Below the pieces are notes generated by a model that saw only the letters and a list, made by a program, of their open reading frames with translations, made no database searches and was not told where the DNA came from. From positions 105,241 to 169,240 of the forward strand of contig NZ_JARXIA010000016.1 in NCBI RefSeq assembly GCF_031127875.1: 64,000 nucleotides of DNA, given 5' to 3'. The position numbers were made by a program, and so were the translations under genes. This document shows positions 33,123 through 45,649 of this stretch, in pieces. The number at the start of each line of letters is the position of its first letter. Positions within the stretch are counted from its first letter, which is position 1. Source of the DNA: Pelagicoccus sp. SDUM812005 (GTDB taxonomy: Bacteria; Verrucomicrobiota; Verrucomicrobiia; Opitutales; Opitutaceae).

Positions 33123-36100
33123 ATGTTGAATTACCTGATACGCTTTTCGCTCGCTCAGAGAGCATTGATTCTCGCCTTCGCCGTTGTGATTTTGGCGTGG
33201 GGCGTGAAGACGACCCGGGAGTTGCCGGTGGAGGTTCTGCCGGACTTGACCAAGCCGACCGTCACTTTGCTGACCGAGTCGCCCGGTTTCGCCCCGGAGG
33301 AAGTGGAGACCTTGGTGACGATCCCTTTGGAGAACGCTTTGATGGGAGTGACGGGAGTGTCGCGCCTGCGCTCGGTCAATGACGTGGGCCTGTCGCTCGT
33401 ATTCATCGAATTCGATTGGGGCACCGATATCTACCAAGCCCGCCAGTTTGTGCAGGAGCGCATCACCGGAGTGGCGGAATCGTTGCCCGAAGGCGTGACT
33501 CCTTACATGACGCCGGTCGCTTCCTTGATGGGCAATATCATGCTGGTGGGCATGATGGATCCTAGCGGCAAAACGGATCCTCGGGAGCTGCGCACGCTGG
33601 CCGACTGGACAGTGGGGCGCCGCTTGCAAGCGATCCCGGGAATCGCGGAAGTTCTAGCCATGGGCGGCGGCGTCAAGCAGGTGCAAGTGCAGCCGCGCCC
33701 CGATCGCATGTTGGCCCTTGGTGTAAGTTTCGAGCAAATACACGATGCGGCGGCCAATGCGGTGCGCAATTCCACCGGTGGCTTTCTGACCGAGTCGGCC
33801 CAGGAGATCATGGTGCGAAACCTCGCTATGAGCACCGACCTGGACGAGATCGCGGATACGGTGGTGAGCTACGAAAACGATCGTCCCATTCGCTTGAAGG
33901 ACGTTGCTCACGTGGTGTGGGATATCGAGCCCATGCGGGGCGATGCAGGGCTGGGAACCAAGCTCGACGCGGAAGGCAATATCGACGACTCGGGGCAGAC
34001 CGTTGGCTATACGGGCGTGATTCTGAGCGTTACCAAATCGCCCGGATTCGATACGCTTGCCCTTACGGACCGAGTGGAAAAGGCGATGGAAGAACTGTCG
34101 CAGACCTTGCCGGAAGGAGTGCGCTTGGTGACTGTCTATCGGCAAGCCGACTTCATCGATCTGGCCATCGGCAACCTGCAGGAAGCCTTGCGGGACGGAG
34201 CCATTATGGTGGCGGCGGTGCTGTTTCTGTTTTTGCTGAATGTTCGTATCACCCTCATTACCTTGACGGCGATTCCGCTGTCGCTGGGGATAACGGTTAT
34301 CGTATTCGATCTTTGGGGACTGTCGGTCAACTCCATGACTTTGGGCGGGCTTGCGGTGGCGATTGGCATGGTGGTGGACGACGCGATCGTCGACGTGGAA
34401 AACGTATTTCGGCGCCTGCGCGAAAACGCCGCTCTCGAGAATCCGCGCTCCAGCTTGGAAGTGATCGCTCAAGCTTCGGCGGAGGTTCGCTCATCCATCC
34501 TCTACGCGACGGTGCTGATCATTTTGGTATTTCTGCCGCTGCTTGCCTTGAGCGGGGTAGAGGGGCGACTGTTTTCTCCCATTGCAGTTGCGACCATGGT
34601 GAGCATGGGAGCTTCGTTTATCGTATCCTTGACCGTGATACCAGTGCTCAGCTCGTACCTGCTGAAGCCGAAAGCGGGCAAGGCCCATCGGGACGGATTT
34701 TTCGTTCGTGGGTTGAAGTCGCTTTTTGAATACACGTGGCTGCGCTTCTCGCTGAGCCAACCCTTGCTCGTGATACTGTTTACCGGCGGGCTGCTGTATT
34801 TTGCCTACGCTTCCTTCATGCAAATGGGAGGAAGCTTCCTGCCGGCGTTCCGCGAGCCGACCTTGCTGATCGCGACCACCACGGCACCCGGGACTTCCTT
34901 GAAGCAGACGACGGAACTGGCCGTGACTGCTCAGGATTTGCTTCTGCAGGTGCCGGAGGTGAAGACCGTTGGCTATCGAGTCGGGCGAGCGGAAAAGGGA
35001 GACCATGTGGTGCCGGTTTCTACGGTAGAGTTCGACGTGGAGTTTCGGGAAGATTTCGGCCGCCCGCGCGACGAGATCTTGGAGGACCTGCGAACGAAGA
35101 TGCGGGGCATTCCGGGAACCTTTAGCGCCATGAGCGGACCTTTGGCGGACCGCGTGGGACACATGCTGAGCGGGGTTTCGGCGAAGGTGGCGGTCAAGGT
35201 CTTTGGCCCGGATCTCGATGAGCTGCGCCGCATGGGTACGGAGATTGCAGGCATTGCCCGCAGTATTCCCGGCTTGGAGGAAGCTCGTATCGAGCAGCAG
35301 GCCCCGATTCCGCAGCTGCGGATCGAGGTCGATCGCAAGCGTGCTTTGGCCTACGGAGTGACCCCTGGCGAGCTGAACGATCAGCTGGCTGCCCTCATGG
35401 GGGGAGAAGTCGTGGCGGAGATCTACGAGGAGCAGCGCGTTTACGACCTGGTGGTGCGGCTTCCTCAAGAGTGGCGAGAGTCGCCGAACCGTTTGGCGAA
35501 TCTCTATATAGATACGCAAAGCGGTCAGAGAATCCCTTTAAGCTATGTAGCCGAGATTCGCCAAGCGACCGGCCCGAATACCATATTGCGGGAGAATACG
35601 CTGCGCCGTTTCGTGGTGTCGATCAACCCGACGGTGGACGACTTGAATTCGGTGGTAGAGGAATTGCAGGAGCAGGTCCGGGAGCAGGTCGAGTTGCCGA
35701 CCGGTTACACGATTTCCTTCGAGGGTGAGTACGAGGCCCAGCAGGAGGCCCGGCGGACGATCCTGATCATGTCGGCTATCGTGTTGCTGGTGATCACCTT
35801 CCTGCTCTTCAGCTATTTCAAGGGTTTTGGCTTCGTGCTGCTGGTGCTCACGATCGTGCCGATTTCCTTGATCGGAAGCGTTCTCTATACACGTTATACT
35901 TTGAACAATATCAGTATCGCGACCTTGGTCGGCTTCATCGCGGTGGCGGGAATTTCCGCTCGCAATAACATCATGCTTATCTCGCACTACTTGCACCTGA
36001 TGCGACAGGAAGGGGAAGCCTTCGGTCGTGCCATGGTCGTGCGTGGCACGCTGGAGCGACTGGTTCCGGTGCTGATGACTGCGATATCGGCAGGGCTCGC

Positions 36101-36290
36101 TCTGATCCCGCTGGTGCTCGCGGCCGACGCTCCCGGCAAGGAAATCTTGAATCCCGTGGCGGTCGTCATCGTGGGCGGGCTGGTGAGCTCCACCCTTTTA
36201 GGGCTCGGCGTAACGCCAGCCCTGTTTCTCACCTTTTGTCGCAAGACAGCAGAAAACTCAATTCGTCTCAAGGCGGCCGCCTCGGAGTAG
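33123..36290 (+). CDS. heavy-metal efflux RND permease (CzcA/CusA family)
   Basis: This 1055-residue inner-membrane proton antiporter has 12 predicted transmembrane helices and two large periplasmic loops. In helix 4 the sequence GMVVDDAIVDVEN carries Asp419 and Glu426, equal to CzcA Asp408 and Glu415, but the CzcA Asp402 position is Ala413. This pattern resembles CusA-type monovalent pumps more than divalent CzcA pumps. The family is clear; the metal (Cu/Ag or another) is not. The start of the next gene lies 37 bp downstream. Confidence 0.92.
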   Translation: MLNYLIRFSLAQRALILAFAVVILAWGVKTTRELPVEVLPDLTKPTVTLLTESPGFAPEEVETLVTIPLENALMGVTGVSRLRSVNDVGLSLVFIEFDWGTDIYQARQFVQERITGVAESLPEGVTPYMTPVASLMGNIMLVGMMDPSGKTDPRELRTLADWTVGRRLQAIPGIAEVLAMGGGVKQVQVQPRPDRMLALGVSFEQIHDAAANAVRNSTGGFLTESAQEIMVRNLAMSTDLDEIADTVVSYENDRPIRLKDVAHVVWDIEPMRGDAGLGTKLDAEGNIDDSGQTVGYTGVILSVTKSPGFDTLALTDRVEKAMEELSQTLPEGVRLVTVYRQADFIDLAIGNLQEALRDGAIMVAAVLFLFLLNVRITLITLTAIPLSLGITVIVFDLWGLSVNSMTLGGLAVAIGMVVDDAIVDVENVFRRLRENAALENPRSSLEVIAQASAEVRSSILYATVLIILVFLPLLALSGVEGRLFSPIAVATMVSMGASFIVSLTVIPVLSSYLLKPKAGKAHRDGFFVRGLKSLFEYTWLRFSLSQPLLVILFTGGLLYFAYASFMQMGGSFLPAFREPTLLIATTTAPGTSLKQTTELAVTAQDLLLQVPEVKTVGYRVGRAEKGDHVVPVSTVEFDVEFREDFGRPRDEILEDLRTKMRGIPGTFSAMSGPLADRVGHMLSGVSAKVAVKVFGPDLDELRRMGTEIAGIARSIPGLEEARIEQQAPIPQLRIEVDRKRALAYGVTPGELNDQLAALMGGEVVAEIYEEQRVYDLVVRLPQEWRESPNRLANLYIDTQSGQRIPLSYVAEIRQATGPNTILRENTLRRFVVSINPTVDDLNSVVEELQEQVREQVELPTGYTISFEGEYEAQQEARRTILIMSAIVLLVITFLLFSYFKGFGFVLLVLTIVPISLIGSVLYTRYTLNNISIATLVGFIAVAGISARNNIMLISHYLHLMRQEGEAFGRAMVVRGTLERLVPVLMTAISAGLALIPLVLAADAPGKEILNPVAVVIVGGLVSSTLLGLGVTPALFLTFCRKTAENSIRLKAAASE

Positions 36291-36327
36291 GGATCGGCCC
36301 GTCCGTAACCATTAATCCAATACAAAT

Positions 36328-36807
36328 ATGCCTATTATGAAAAAGACCATCCTATCAATCGCAGCCCTGGCTAGCCTGGCGCTCAGTTCCGTATTCGCTT
36401 CCGGCGACCATCATGGCATCGTTCCGCCCAATGGCGGACGCATGATCAAGTCGCTCGATCCGCAGGCGGAAGTTTACATCGCCGATGACGGACAGGTCCG
36501 CGTGACCTTCGTGAGCGACGAGGGCGAAGTCATTTCGCCGTCGGAGCAAGTCGTCACCCTTGTCGGGGGCGACCGCATGAATCCGATCCGCATGTCCTTC
36601 GACAAGAAGGGGGAAGCCTTCGTTTCCGAAGGGAAACTGCCTTTGGAGAAGCGTATCCCGATTTTGGTGCAGGTGCAGGCCAGCCCGACCTCGGAGGTCG
36701 TGCGCGAGCGCTTCAACCTCAATCTCGGCCAGTGCCCAAGCTGCGACTACAAGGAGTACGCTTGCCGCTGCCACGACGACGAGCCGGAGTCGGGCCACGA
36801 CCACTAA
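36328..36807 (+). CDS. periplasmic metal-binding accessory protein of the efflux operon
   Basis: A 159-residue protein with a signal peptide (MKKTILSIAALASLALSSVFA; the ATG at 36337 is equally possible). The mature protein begins with GDHHG and ends with a Cys/His-rich tail, CPSCDYKEYACRCHDDEPESG HDH (about 135-159), suited to binding Zn, Cu or Ag. It immediately follows the RND pump and may deliver metal to it. No known family matched. A strong terminator follows. Confidence 0.7.
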   Translation: MPIMKKTILSIAALASLALSSVFASGDHHGIVPPNGGRMIKSLDPQAEVYIADDGQVRVTFVSDEGEVISPSEQVVTLVGGDRMNPIRMSFDKKGEAFVSEGKLPLEKRIPILVQVQASPTSEVVRERFNLNLGQCPSCDYKEYACRCHDDEPESGHDH

Positions 36808-36838
36808 GGGGCCGCGTTAGCGCGCGAAACCCTTATTG

Positions 36839-36876
36839 CGCTACCTCCGCCGTTGGGCGGCGGTAGCGTTTTTTTT
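36839..36876 (+). terminator. intrinsic terminator of the efflux operon
   Basis: Stem 36839-36851 with 36856-36868 (12 of 13 paired, 4-nt loop) followed by T8 (36869-36876). It overlaps the last codons of the convergent small-protein gene. Confidence 0.9.
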
Positions 36877-37116
36877 CATCCGCCGCCAGATCCAGTAGAG
36901 TGCGAGGCCGACCCAGATCCACCAAGCCCGGAGGAGGTTCTGCAGCATGACGCGGAAGACCGGCACGAGGATCACGAGGGCGGCGCCCGCCAGCAAGCCG
37001 ATCCAGAGGGTCTTCCTCTTGAGGAAGGTGACAAGGTTGGCTCGTTTGCTCTGAGGCTTCTTTTCTCCGGGAAGTTCGTCGACGACTTCCCAATCTGGCT
37101 CGTTCTGCGGGGACAT
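36841..37116 (-). CDS. small membrane protein, two helices
   Basis: A 91-residue ORF: hydrophilic N terminus, two transmembrane helices (about 37-56 and 63-77), and a basic Arg/Lys C terminus. Its last codons lie inside the opposite-strand terminator of the efflux operon, which accounts for its odd end. It is divergent from the DUF2851 gene. No family recognised. Confidence 0.5.
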   Translation of the reverse strand: MSPQNEPDWEVVDELPGEKKPQSKRANLVTFLKRKTLWIGLLAGAALVILVPVFRVMLQNLLRAWWIWVGLALYWIWRRMKKNATAAQRRR

Positions 37117-37242
37117 TGGCTGGCATATGCAGGGAAAGCGGGAGCGGCGTCAATGCTTTGTCCTAAGCGGCCTGCCTAAAGAAAACGCTTGGTCGGGCGC
37201 GTTTTGTTTCTAGGCTATCGCTTTCCAAACTCTCTGTTACCC

Positions 37243-38496
37243 ATGCCCCATTCTACCTGTCTGCAATCCGTGGAGGAATTCCACGGGCCTTACGGTCCCT
37301 ATCAAGTCAGCGAGCTGGTCCTGCAAAAGATTTGGCTGGAGCAGGCCTTCGACCTTGGCCGGCTGTGCGACCAGTTCGGCCGCTTGGTCGAAGTCATCCA
37401 CCCGGGAACCTGGAACCGGCTCGACGGGCCGGATTTCCGCGATGCCATATTGCGCATCGACGGGGTGGAGGTGCGGGGGGACGTGGAAATGCATTTTTCG
37501 CAAGCCGACTGGAACGCCCACGGACATCAGGGGGATGCAGCCTACGATGGGGTCGTCCTGCACGTGCTCTACTACACGCCTGCCAAGGGCTCCGCCGCGG
37601 CTCGCACCCGCTCCGGAGCGGTTTTGCCAACCGTCGCCTTGCTGCCCTTGCTTTGGTACTCGCTCGAGGAGTACGCGGGCGACGATTCATTGATCGCCTC
37701 CACGGGTGTGGATTTGCGGCCCGAGGTGGAGACTCTTATGAACTTTTCCCTGGCGGAGCGCAGGCGGCAGCTGGTCGGCTTCGCGCAACGGCGTTGGAAG
37801 ATGAAGTGCCACTACGCCGCCCAGCGCATCGAGCGCCTCGGCTGGACTGGGGCCTGCCATCAGAGCGCCTTGGAGGTGATGGGCTTCGCCCGCAATCGAG
37901 TGCCCATGCTGATGATCGCGGAGCGTCATTCGCTGGCGGACTGCGCTCGGGGCGGTTTGACGGCGGATCTCCTAATGGATGTCGGCGAGGACCGCTGGCG
38001 GATGAGCGGGTGTCGCCCCGCCAATCACCCGCGCCTGCGCCTGCAGCAGTACTTGCAGCTTGCCGCTGCGGCGGAGGATTGGCCGGAGCGCTTGGCGGAC
38101 TGGGGCGAGGATTGGGTGGAGTGCCAGGTCGAGCCCGAAGACGAGGAGTGGGGCACGCAGGCCCTGCGCTGCGAAATGGGAGTGGCAAAAATTCGCAAAT
38201 TCGTGACGGAAGAAATTCTCGTTCGTAAAATCGGCGGCCAGAAGGCGGACACCTTGGTGTGCGACGCCTTGCTGCCGCTGGTGGCGGCTAGGCGAGGCAT
38301 GGACGGCTTCGCCGCTTGGTTCCACTGGAACGCTGGGAATGGCCCTGCTTCCTGCACGGAAGCCTTGCGGCTGCTGCAGGTTCTGGAGCGTGGGCGGACC
38401 CCGATGAGCAACGGGTGGCTGCAGGGGGTGCTCGGCGCCAAAAGCCGCTGTCATAGAGAAGAGGATGGGGGGAGCCACGTCCAAGCACACGCTTGA
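37243..38496 (+). CDS. DUF2851 family protein
   Basis: A 417-residue protein of the DUF2851 family, common in Bacteroidota and Verrucomicrobiota. Motifs are LVLQKIW near the N terminus, IHPGTWNRLDGPDF, and VEMHFSQADWNAHGHQGDAAYDGVVLHVLY (about 82-112). The DF, E, H, H pattern hints at a metal-dependent nuclease-like core but this is inference. The ATG at 37243 is preferred to 37189. It ends 105 bp before nusA, with a terminator between. Confidence 0.75.
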   Translation: MPHSTCLQSVEEFHGPYGPYQVSELVLQKIWLEQAFDLGRLCDQFGRLVEVIHPGTWNRLDGPDFRDAILRIDGVEVRGDVEMHFSQADWNAHGHQGDAAYDGVVLHVLYYTPAKGSAAARTRSGAVLPTVALLPLLWYSLEEYAGDDSLIASTGVDLRPEVETLMNFSLAERRRQLVGFAQRRWKMKCHYAAQRIERLGWTGACHQSALEVMGFARNRVPMLMIAERHSLADCARGGLTADLLMDVGEDRWRMSGCRPANHPRLRLQQYLQLAAAAEDWPERLADWGEDWVECQVEPEDEEWGTQALRCEMGVAKIRKFVTEEILVRKIGGQKADTLVCDALLPLVAARRGMDGFAAWFHWNAGNGPASCTEALRLLQVLERGRTPMSNGWLQGVLGAKSRCHREEDGGSHVQAHA

Positions 38497-38552
38497 CTTT
38501 CTGATTGTCGGGAAATTTAGTGCCCGCTTCACAATTTCAATTATTTTTTGAA

Positions 38553-38579
38553 AGTGGGTCATTGACCCGCTTTTTTTTT
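38553..38579 (+). terminator. terminator in the nusA leader
   Basis: 8-bp stem (38553-38560 with 38564-38571, one G-U) with a 3-nt loop, followed by T9 (38571-38579), only 22 nt before the nusA ATG. A second small A/T-rich stem (38535-38540 with 38548-38553) lies upstream and overlaps its foot. It either ends DUF2851 transcription or controls nusA. Confidence 0.8.
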
Positions 38580-38601
38580 CAAATACGCACCAACTTCTAA
38601 G

Positions 38602-39861
38602 ATGAGCAGCGAAATTCTTTCAGTCCTTGAGTACATGGAAAAGGAGAAGGGGATCGGTCGTGAAGACATGATCTCCGCCATTATTACGGCCATTAAAAAC
38701 GCCGCAGCCAAGGGCGTGAACGCTGGCCAGGAACTCAAGATAACCATCGATCCGCGTCACGGTAAGATGCACGCGTGGGCCTTGCTCAACGTGGTGGATT
38801 CCGTGAGCGACCCGAAGACTGAAATTTCCCTCGAAAAGGCCCGTCTGGTCGACGACGAGCTGAACATCGGCGACATTTACGAAAAGGAAATCGACCCGGC
38901 CTACCTCGGCCGCATCGCCGCCCAGACGGCTCGACAAGCCATCATGCAGCGTCTGCGCCAGTTCGAGAAGGAGCGCATCTACGACGACTTCAAGGACCAA
39001 GTAGGCGACATCGTCAGCGGCATCGTGCGCCGCCGCGAGCGCGGGGACTTGATCGTGGACCTCGGCAAGGCCGAAGCCATGATGCCGTCGCGCGACCAAG
39101 TGCCTGGCGAAGACTACTCTCCCGGCGAGCGTATCCGTTGCTTCCTTCTTAAGATAGAAGCTACCAACCGCGGGCCGGAGCTCATCCTCACCCGTTCCAA
39201 CCCGAAGTTCGTGCTTCGCCTCTTCGAGCTCGAAGTGACCGAGATCGCGGACGGAACGGTAAAGATCGAAGCCTTCTCCCGCGAGCCGGGCTACCGCACC
39301 AAGATCGCGGTAACGTCGGCGGATCCGAAGGTCGATCCAGTCGGCGCCTGCGTGGGCGCTCGTGGCGCTCGCGTCAAGAGCATCGTTCGCGAGCTCGGCG
39401 GGGAAAAGATCGATATCATCCGTTACTTCGAGGATCCCAAGGAGATGGCTCTGGAGGCCCTCAAGCCTGCCATCCCGCGCGCCGTGCACATGGACGAGCG
39501 CAACCGCCGCATCACGATCGAAGTTTCCGAAGACGATCTGGCCATCGCGATCGGGCGCAAGGGGCAGAACGCTCGCCTCACTTCCAAGCTGGTGGGCTGG
39601 AAGATCGACATCATGAAGGAAGAGGTCAAGGAGGTCTCCATGGAGACCAAGCAAGCGGAAGCTGCCCAAGGCCTCAACCAGATCGAAGGTATCGACGCTG
39701 CCACTGCGGAGCGTCTCGTTAACAATGGTTTGATCAGCCCGGAACTCTTCCTCGATGTCGAAGAAGACGACTTGGCTGAAATGGGATTCTCCGCTGAAGA
39801 AGCGGCTGACATCCTCGCTAAGGTGACTCAGTTCCTCCAGTCGCAGAACATCTCATCTTAA
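38602..39861 (+). CDS. nusA: transcription termination/antitermination factor NusA
   Basis: The 419-residue RNA polymerase-associated factor has, in order: the N-terminal polymerase-binding domain (1-130), S1 domain (about 135-200, [21 protein letters not shown]), two KH domains (about 230-345, with [29 protein letters not shown] and [21 protein letters not shown]), and a C-terminal helix-hairpin-helix domain ([16 protein letters not shown]). rimP, usually upstream, is absent. It opens the nusA-infB-rbfA operon. Confidence 0.96.
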   Translation: MSSEILSVLEYMEKEKGIGREDMISAIITAIKNAAAKGVNAGQELKITIDPRHGKMHAWALLNVVDSVSDPKTEISLEKARLVDDELNIGDIYEKEIDPAYLGRIAAQTARQAIMQRLRQFEKERIYDDFKDQVGDIVSGIVRRRERGDLIVDLGKAEAMMPSRDQVPGEDYSPGERIRCFLLKIEATNRGPELILTRSNPKFVLRLFELEVTEIADGTVKIEAFSREPGYRTKIAVTSADPKVDPVGACVGARGARVKSIVRELGGEKIDIIRYFEDPKEMALEALKPAIPRAVHMDERNRRITIEVSEDDLAIAIGRKGQNARLTSKLVGWKIDIMKEEVKEVSMETKQAEAAQGLNQIEGIDAATAERLVNNGLISPELFLDVEEDDLAEMGFSAEEAADILAKVTQFLQSQNISS

Positions 39862-39928
39862 TAGGCATAGGACTCTCCAAACGCCTCCGTTTACTTTTCA
39901 TTTTTTACAGCGACACACATTTCCCTGC

Positions 39929-42466
<2,538 letters not shown>

Positions 42467-42486
42467 TCTTTAGTTCAACGAATGTA

Positions 42487-42553
42487 GGAGCGACCTTGGT
42501 CGCGAAGACTCTTTTCCTAAAAGCCGATTCGCGACCGAGGTCGCTCCTTTTTT
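42487..42553. repeat. REP-like palindrome doubling as terminator after infB
   Basis: GGAGCGACCTTGGTCGCGA (42487-42505) and its inverse (42529-42547) match at 18 of 19 positions; T6 follows. This motif belongs to a REP-type palindrome widespread in bacteria. It lies between infB and rbfA in the same operon, so it may act as a leaky terminator. Confidence 0.7.
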
Positions 42554-42563
42554 CCCTAGTCAG

Positions 42564-42950
42564 ATGAGCAATCGAAAAGTTAGAGTAGGCGAGCTGGTCA
42601 AGCGTGAGATCAGCGACATCCTGCACACGCGCTTCAAGTCGAGCGCCGTGTTGATCACCATCACGGAGGTCGACGTGTCGCCCGACAACAAGAACGCGCT
42701 CGTCTTCTATTCCGTGATCGAGGCGAACGGCTTTACCCGCAAGAAGGCCCAGCAGTTCTTCGCGAAGAACACGTCCATGTTCCGCCGCGAGCTGGGGAAG
42801 CGCATCATCCTCAAGTTCCTGCCAGCCTTGACCTTCGCCTTCGACGAGAAGAACAGGGCGGCTGCCATGGTGAACGAATTGATCGACGAGCTCGTGGAGC
42901 CGGAAGGCGAAGCCAGCAAGTCGGAGGGCGCCGACAAGCCAGAGGCATGA
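42564..42950 (+). CDS. rbfA: ribosome-binding factor A
   Basis: A 128-residue KH-fold 30S maturation factor, with the family motifs RVGELVKREISDIL at the start and DVSPDNKNALVFYSV in the centre. The C-terminal tail is acidic and probably disordered. It overlaps the DHH-phosphoesterase start by 4 bp (ATGA), showing translational coupling. Confidence 0.93.
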   Translation: MSNRKVRVGELVKREISDILHTRFKSSAVLITITEVDVSPDNKNALVFYSVIEANGFTRKKAQQFFAKNTSMFRRELGKRIILKFLPALTFAFDEKNRAAAMVNELIDELVEPEGEASKSEGADKPEA

Positions 42951-43954
42951 GCTACTACCCGCAGTTGGCCGAGCGCTTCAGCGAACTTTTCGCCAGCATC
43001 GCGAACGACAGGGTCTTGGTTCTCGGTCACGCTCGCCCCGACGGGGACTGCATCGGCTCCCAGCTGGCCTTGACCCGATTGTTGCGGGCGGAAGGGGTGG
43101 ACGCGGTGGCCTACAACGCGGACCCGGTTCCGGATGCCTTGTCGTTCTTGATGGGCGATACCAAGATCGAGAAGTTCAGCGCGGACGCCTTGGACGGGAG
43201 TTCGCTGCTCTTCGTGGACTGCGCGGACGAGGTTCGCATCGGGCCCAAGTCGAGCAAGCTGATCGAGGGCAGCAACTACCTCGGCAATATCGATCACCAC
43301 ATTTCGAATACGAATTTCGCCCATTTCAACCTCGTGGAATCGGGCAGCGCCGCGACCTGCGAAATCATCGCCGGCCTGGCTTTCGATTTCGGTTGGGACG
43401 TCGACCCGCTGACGGCCCAGTGCCTGCTCACGGGGATCATGACCGATACGGGCCGCTACTCTTATGCGGCCACCTCCAGCCGCGTTTTCGAGCTCAGCGC
43501 CCGCTTGGTCGATTGCGGCGCCCGTCCGGTGCTCACGGCCCAAGCGCTTTACGAGAACGAGCCGAAATGCCGCTTGCAGCTGCTGCAGCGCTTTCTCGCG
43601 ACCTTGACGACGCGTTGCGACGGCAAGGTGGGCACAGGGTACGTGCTGCATCAGGACTTTTTGGATACAGGCGCCAAATACGAGCACACGGAAGGCTTCG
43701 TCGACTACACGCGGGCCCTGGAAGGCGTGAAGATCGGCATCTATTTCGAGCAAAAGAAATCCACCGTGAAGGGCAGCTTTCGAGCGGAGTCCGCGGAGTA
43801 CCGCGTTGATCGCCTGGCGCGCCAGTTTGGCGGCGGAGGGCACGCCTGCGCGGCGGCTTTCAGCTCGGACGAGTCGCTCGAGGAAATACGTCCCAAGGTC
43901 TTTGCCGCGATCGAGCGGCGCCTTGCGGAGGTCGAGCAGGAAAAGGAAGTTTAG
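42947..43954 (+). CDS. nrnA: DHH-family bifunctional oligoribonuclease/pAp phosphatase
   Basis: A 335-residue DHH/DHHA1 phosphoesterase (NrnA family) that degrades nanoRNA and 3',5'-pAp. The metal motifs are visible: [12 protein letters not shown] near the N terminus, FVDCADE, the DHHIS motif (about 108-112) and TDTGRYSY, followed by the DHHA1 motif [11 protein letters not shown] near residue 297. Its place between rbfA and truB is common in many phyla. Confidence 0.9.
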   Translation: MSYYPQLAERFSELFASIANDRVLVLGHARPDGDCIGSQLALTRLLRAEGVDAVAYNADPVPDALSFLMGDTKIEKFSADALDGSSLLFVDCADEVRIGPKSSKLIEGSNYLGNIDHHISNTNFAHFNLVESGSAATCEIIAGLAFDFGWDVDPLTAQCLLTGIMTDTGRYSYAATSSRVFELSARLVDCGARPVLTAQALYENEPKCRLQLLQRFLATLTTRCDGKVGTGYVLHQDFLDTGAKYEHTEGFVDYTRALEGVKIGIYFEQKKSTVKGSFRAESAEYRVDRLARQFGGGGHACAAAFSSDESLEEIRPKVFAAIERRLAEVEQEKEV

Positions 43955-43958
43955 AACA

Positions 43959-44684
43959 ATGGAACAGAAAAGAGATCTTGAAGGCGTATTGCTAATCGAC
44001 AAGCCCAGCGGGATGACCTCGCACGACGTGGTGGACCAGGTACGCCGTAAATTGAGAATGAAACGAATCGGACACGCGGGAACGCTCGATCCGATGGCGA
44101 CCGGCCTGCTGATCATCCTCGTAGGCAAGGCCACCAAGCTTTCGCAGTTCCTCACCAGCATGGACAAGACTTACTCGGGTACCATCAAGCTGGGAGAGTC
44201 GACCAATACGCAGGACGCGGACGGGGAGATCACCGTGACGAAGCCCTTGCCCGAAGGCTTAACGCAGCTGCAGGCCCAGTTTGCCATGAGCGATTTCGTG
44301 GGCGACCAGTACCAGACGCCTCCCATGTTCTCGGCGGTGAAGATAAAGGGGCAACGCCTCTACAAGCTCGCTCGCAAGGGGCAGGAAGTGGAGCGCGAGC
44401 CCCGTTTCATCCGTGTATCCAAATTCGAGATCACCCGCTTCGATCTGCCGGAAATCGATTTCACCCTCGATTGCTCGAAGGGTACTTACGTGCGCACCTT
44501 GGCGAACGACTTCGGCGAAAAGCTGGGTTGCGGCGCTCACTTGACGGCCCTGCGTCGCGACGCCTCCAACGAGTTCGATACCTCCCGCGCTTTGCCGCTC
44601 GATGTCTTCAAGGAAATGGAGATTTCCGATATCGAAAAGAAGCTGATCCCGGCCCACGAAGCGATGCCGGAAAATCGTCTCTAA
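43959..44684 (+). CDS. truB: tRNA pseudouridine synthase TruB
   Basis: The 241-residue enzyme makes pseudouridine 55 in the T loop. [17 protein letters not shown] and the catalytic Asp in [14 protein letters not shown] (about 38-51) are clear, as is [13 protein letters not shown]. The frame opens earlier, inside nrnA, but the ATG at 43959 is 5 bp after the nrnA stop and fits the family start. It is short at the C terminus, lacking most of the PUA-like tail. Confidence 0.94.
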   Translation: MEQKRDLEGVLLIDKPSGMTSHDVVDQVRRKLRMKRIGHAGTLDPMATGLLIILVGKATKLSQFLTSMDKTYSGTIKLGESTNTQDADGEITVTKPLPEGLTQLQAQFAMSDFVGDQYQTPPMFSAVKIKGQRLYKLARKGQEVEREPRFIRVSKFEITRFDLPEIDFTLDCSKGTYVRTLANDFGEKLGCGAHLTALRRDASNEFDTSRALPLDVFKEMEISDIEKKLIPAHEAMPENRL

Positions 44685-44701
44685 AGACTGGATACAGAAA
44701 G

Positions 44702-45649
44702 ATGGGCGGGACGCGTCAGTTCGAGAGTTTAAGGTCGACCAACTATCCGGCGGATTGTCCGGTACACTTGGCGATCGGCATGTTCGACGGATTGCACCGC
44801 GGGCACCAGTTGGTGATCGAATCCGCGAAAGACGCCGCTCGCGAGAGCGGCGGCGTTTGCGGGGCCTTGACCTTTTGGCCGCATCCCAGCCGCTTGTTCC
44901 GTCCGGACGATCCAGCCCGCATGATACTCAGCCCGGAGCTGAAGCGCTTGGAGCTGGCGAAGCTGGGCTTGGATTTCATCGTCGAAGAACCGTTTAGCCG
45001 AGACTTTGCGGCCATCGAAGCTGCAGTATTCCTGAGCCACCTCAAGGCCGAGCTGCCGTCGCTCGCATCGGTGCATGCGGGCGAGAATTGGCGATTCGGC
45101 AAAGGGCGCTCCGGCGACATGCCAGAGCTGGTTCGCCAAGGAGAGAAAATAGGTGTGACGGTTAACGCGGTCTCGTGCCTGGAGTCCGGCGCGGAGCGGG
45201 TCAGCAGTACGCGTATCCGCAATTTGCTGACAGTGGGCGAAATCGAGCAAGCCAACGCTTTGCTGGGCTACGACTACTATAGCATCGGTACCGTGACTCA
45301 AGGCAAGCGCATGGGCCGCACCATCGACGCTCCCACTTTGAACCTGCCTTTCGAAGGCGACCTCAAGCCCGCTTACGGCGTTTACGCGGTTAGCGTTTCG
45401 GATGTGTCCTTGTCGCATCAATACAAGGCCGTAGCGAACTTCGGGCTGCGTCCCACCGTCGAGATGACCAACAAGCCCTTGCTGGAAGCGTTCCTCCTGG
45501 AGAAGTGCCCCTTCGACTACGGGCATCGCCTCAAGGTGGTTTGGCACAAGTTCCTGCGGCAGGAGCAGAAGTTCAGCGGGATCGACGAACTGAAGCGTCA
45601 GATCGCGAAAGACGTCGAGGAGGCGAAAGCATATTTCGATGAGCGCTAA
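44702..45649 (+). CDS. ribF: bifunctional riboflavin kinase/FAD synthetase RibF
   Basis: The 315-residue enzyme converts riboflavin to FMN and FAD. The N-terminal FAD-synthetase nucleotidyltransferase domain (about 20-185) shows GMFDGLHRGHQ and a C-terminal ISSTRIR-like VSSTRIR motif; the C-terminal riboflavin-kinase domain (about 195-310) shows GKRMGRTIDAPTLNL and TVEMTNKPLLEAFLL. The ATG at 44702 is 17 bp after truB. It overlaps tlyA by 11 bp. Confidence 0.93.
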   Translation: MGGTRQFESLRSTNYPADCPVHLAIGMFDGLHRGHQLVIESAKDAARESGGVCGALTFWPHPSRLFRPDDPARMILSPELKRLELAKLGLDFIVEEPFSRDFAAIEAAVFLSHLKAELPSLASVHAGENWRFGKGRSGDMPELVRQGEKIGVTVNAVSCLESGAERVSSTRIRNLLTVGEIEQANALLGYDYYSIGTVTQGKRMGRTIDAPTLNLPFEGDLKPAYGVYAVSVSDVSLSHQYKAVANFGLRPTVEMTNKPLLEAFLLEKCPFDYGHRLKVVWHKFLRQEQKFSGIDELKRQIAKDVEEAKAYFDER

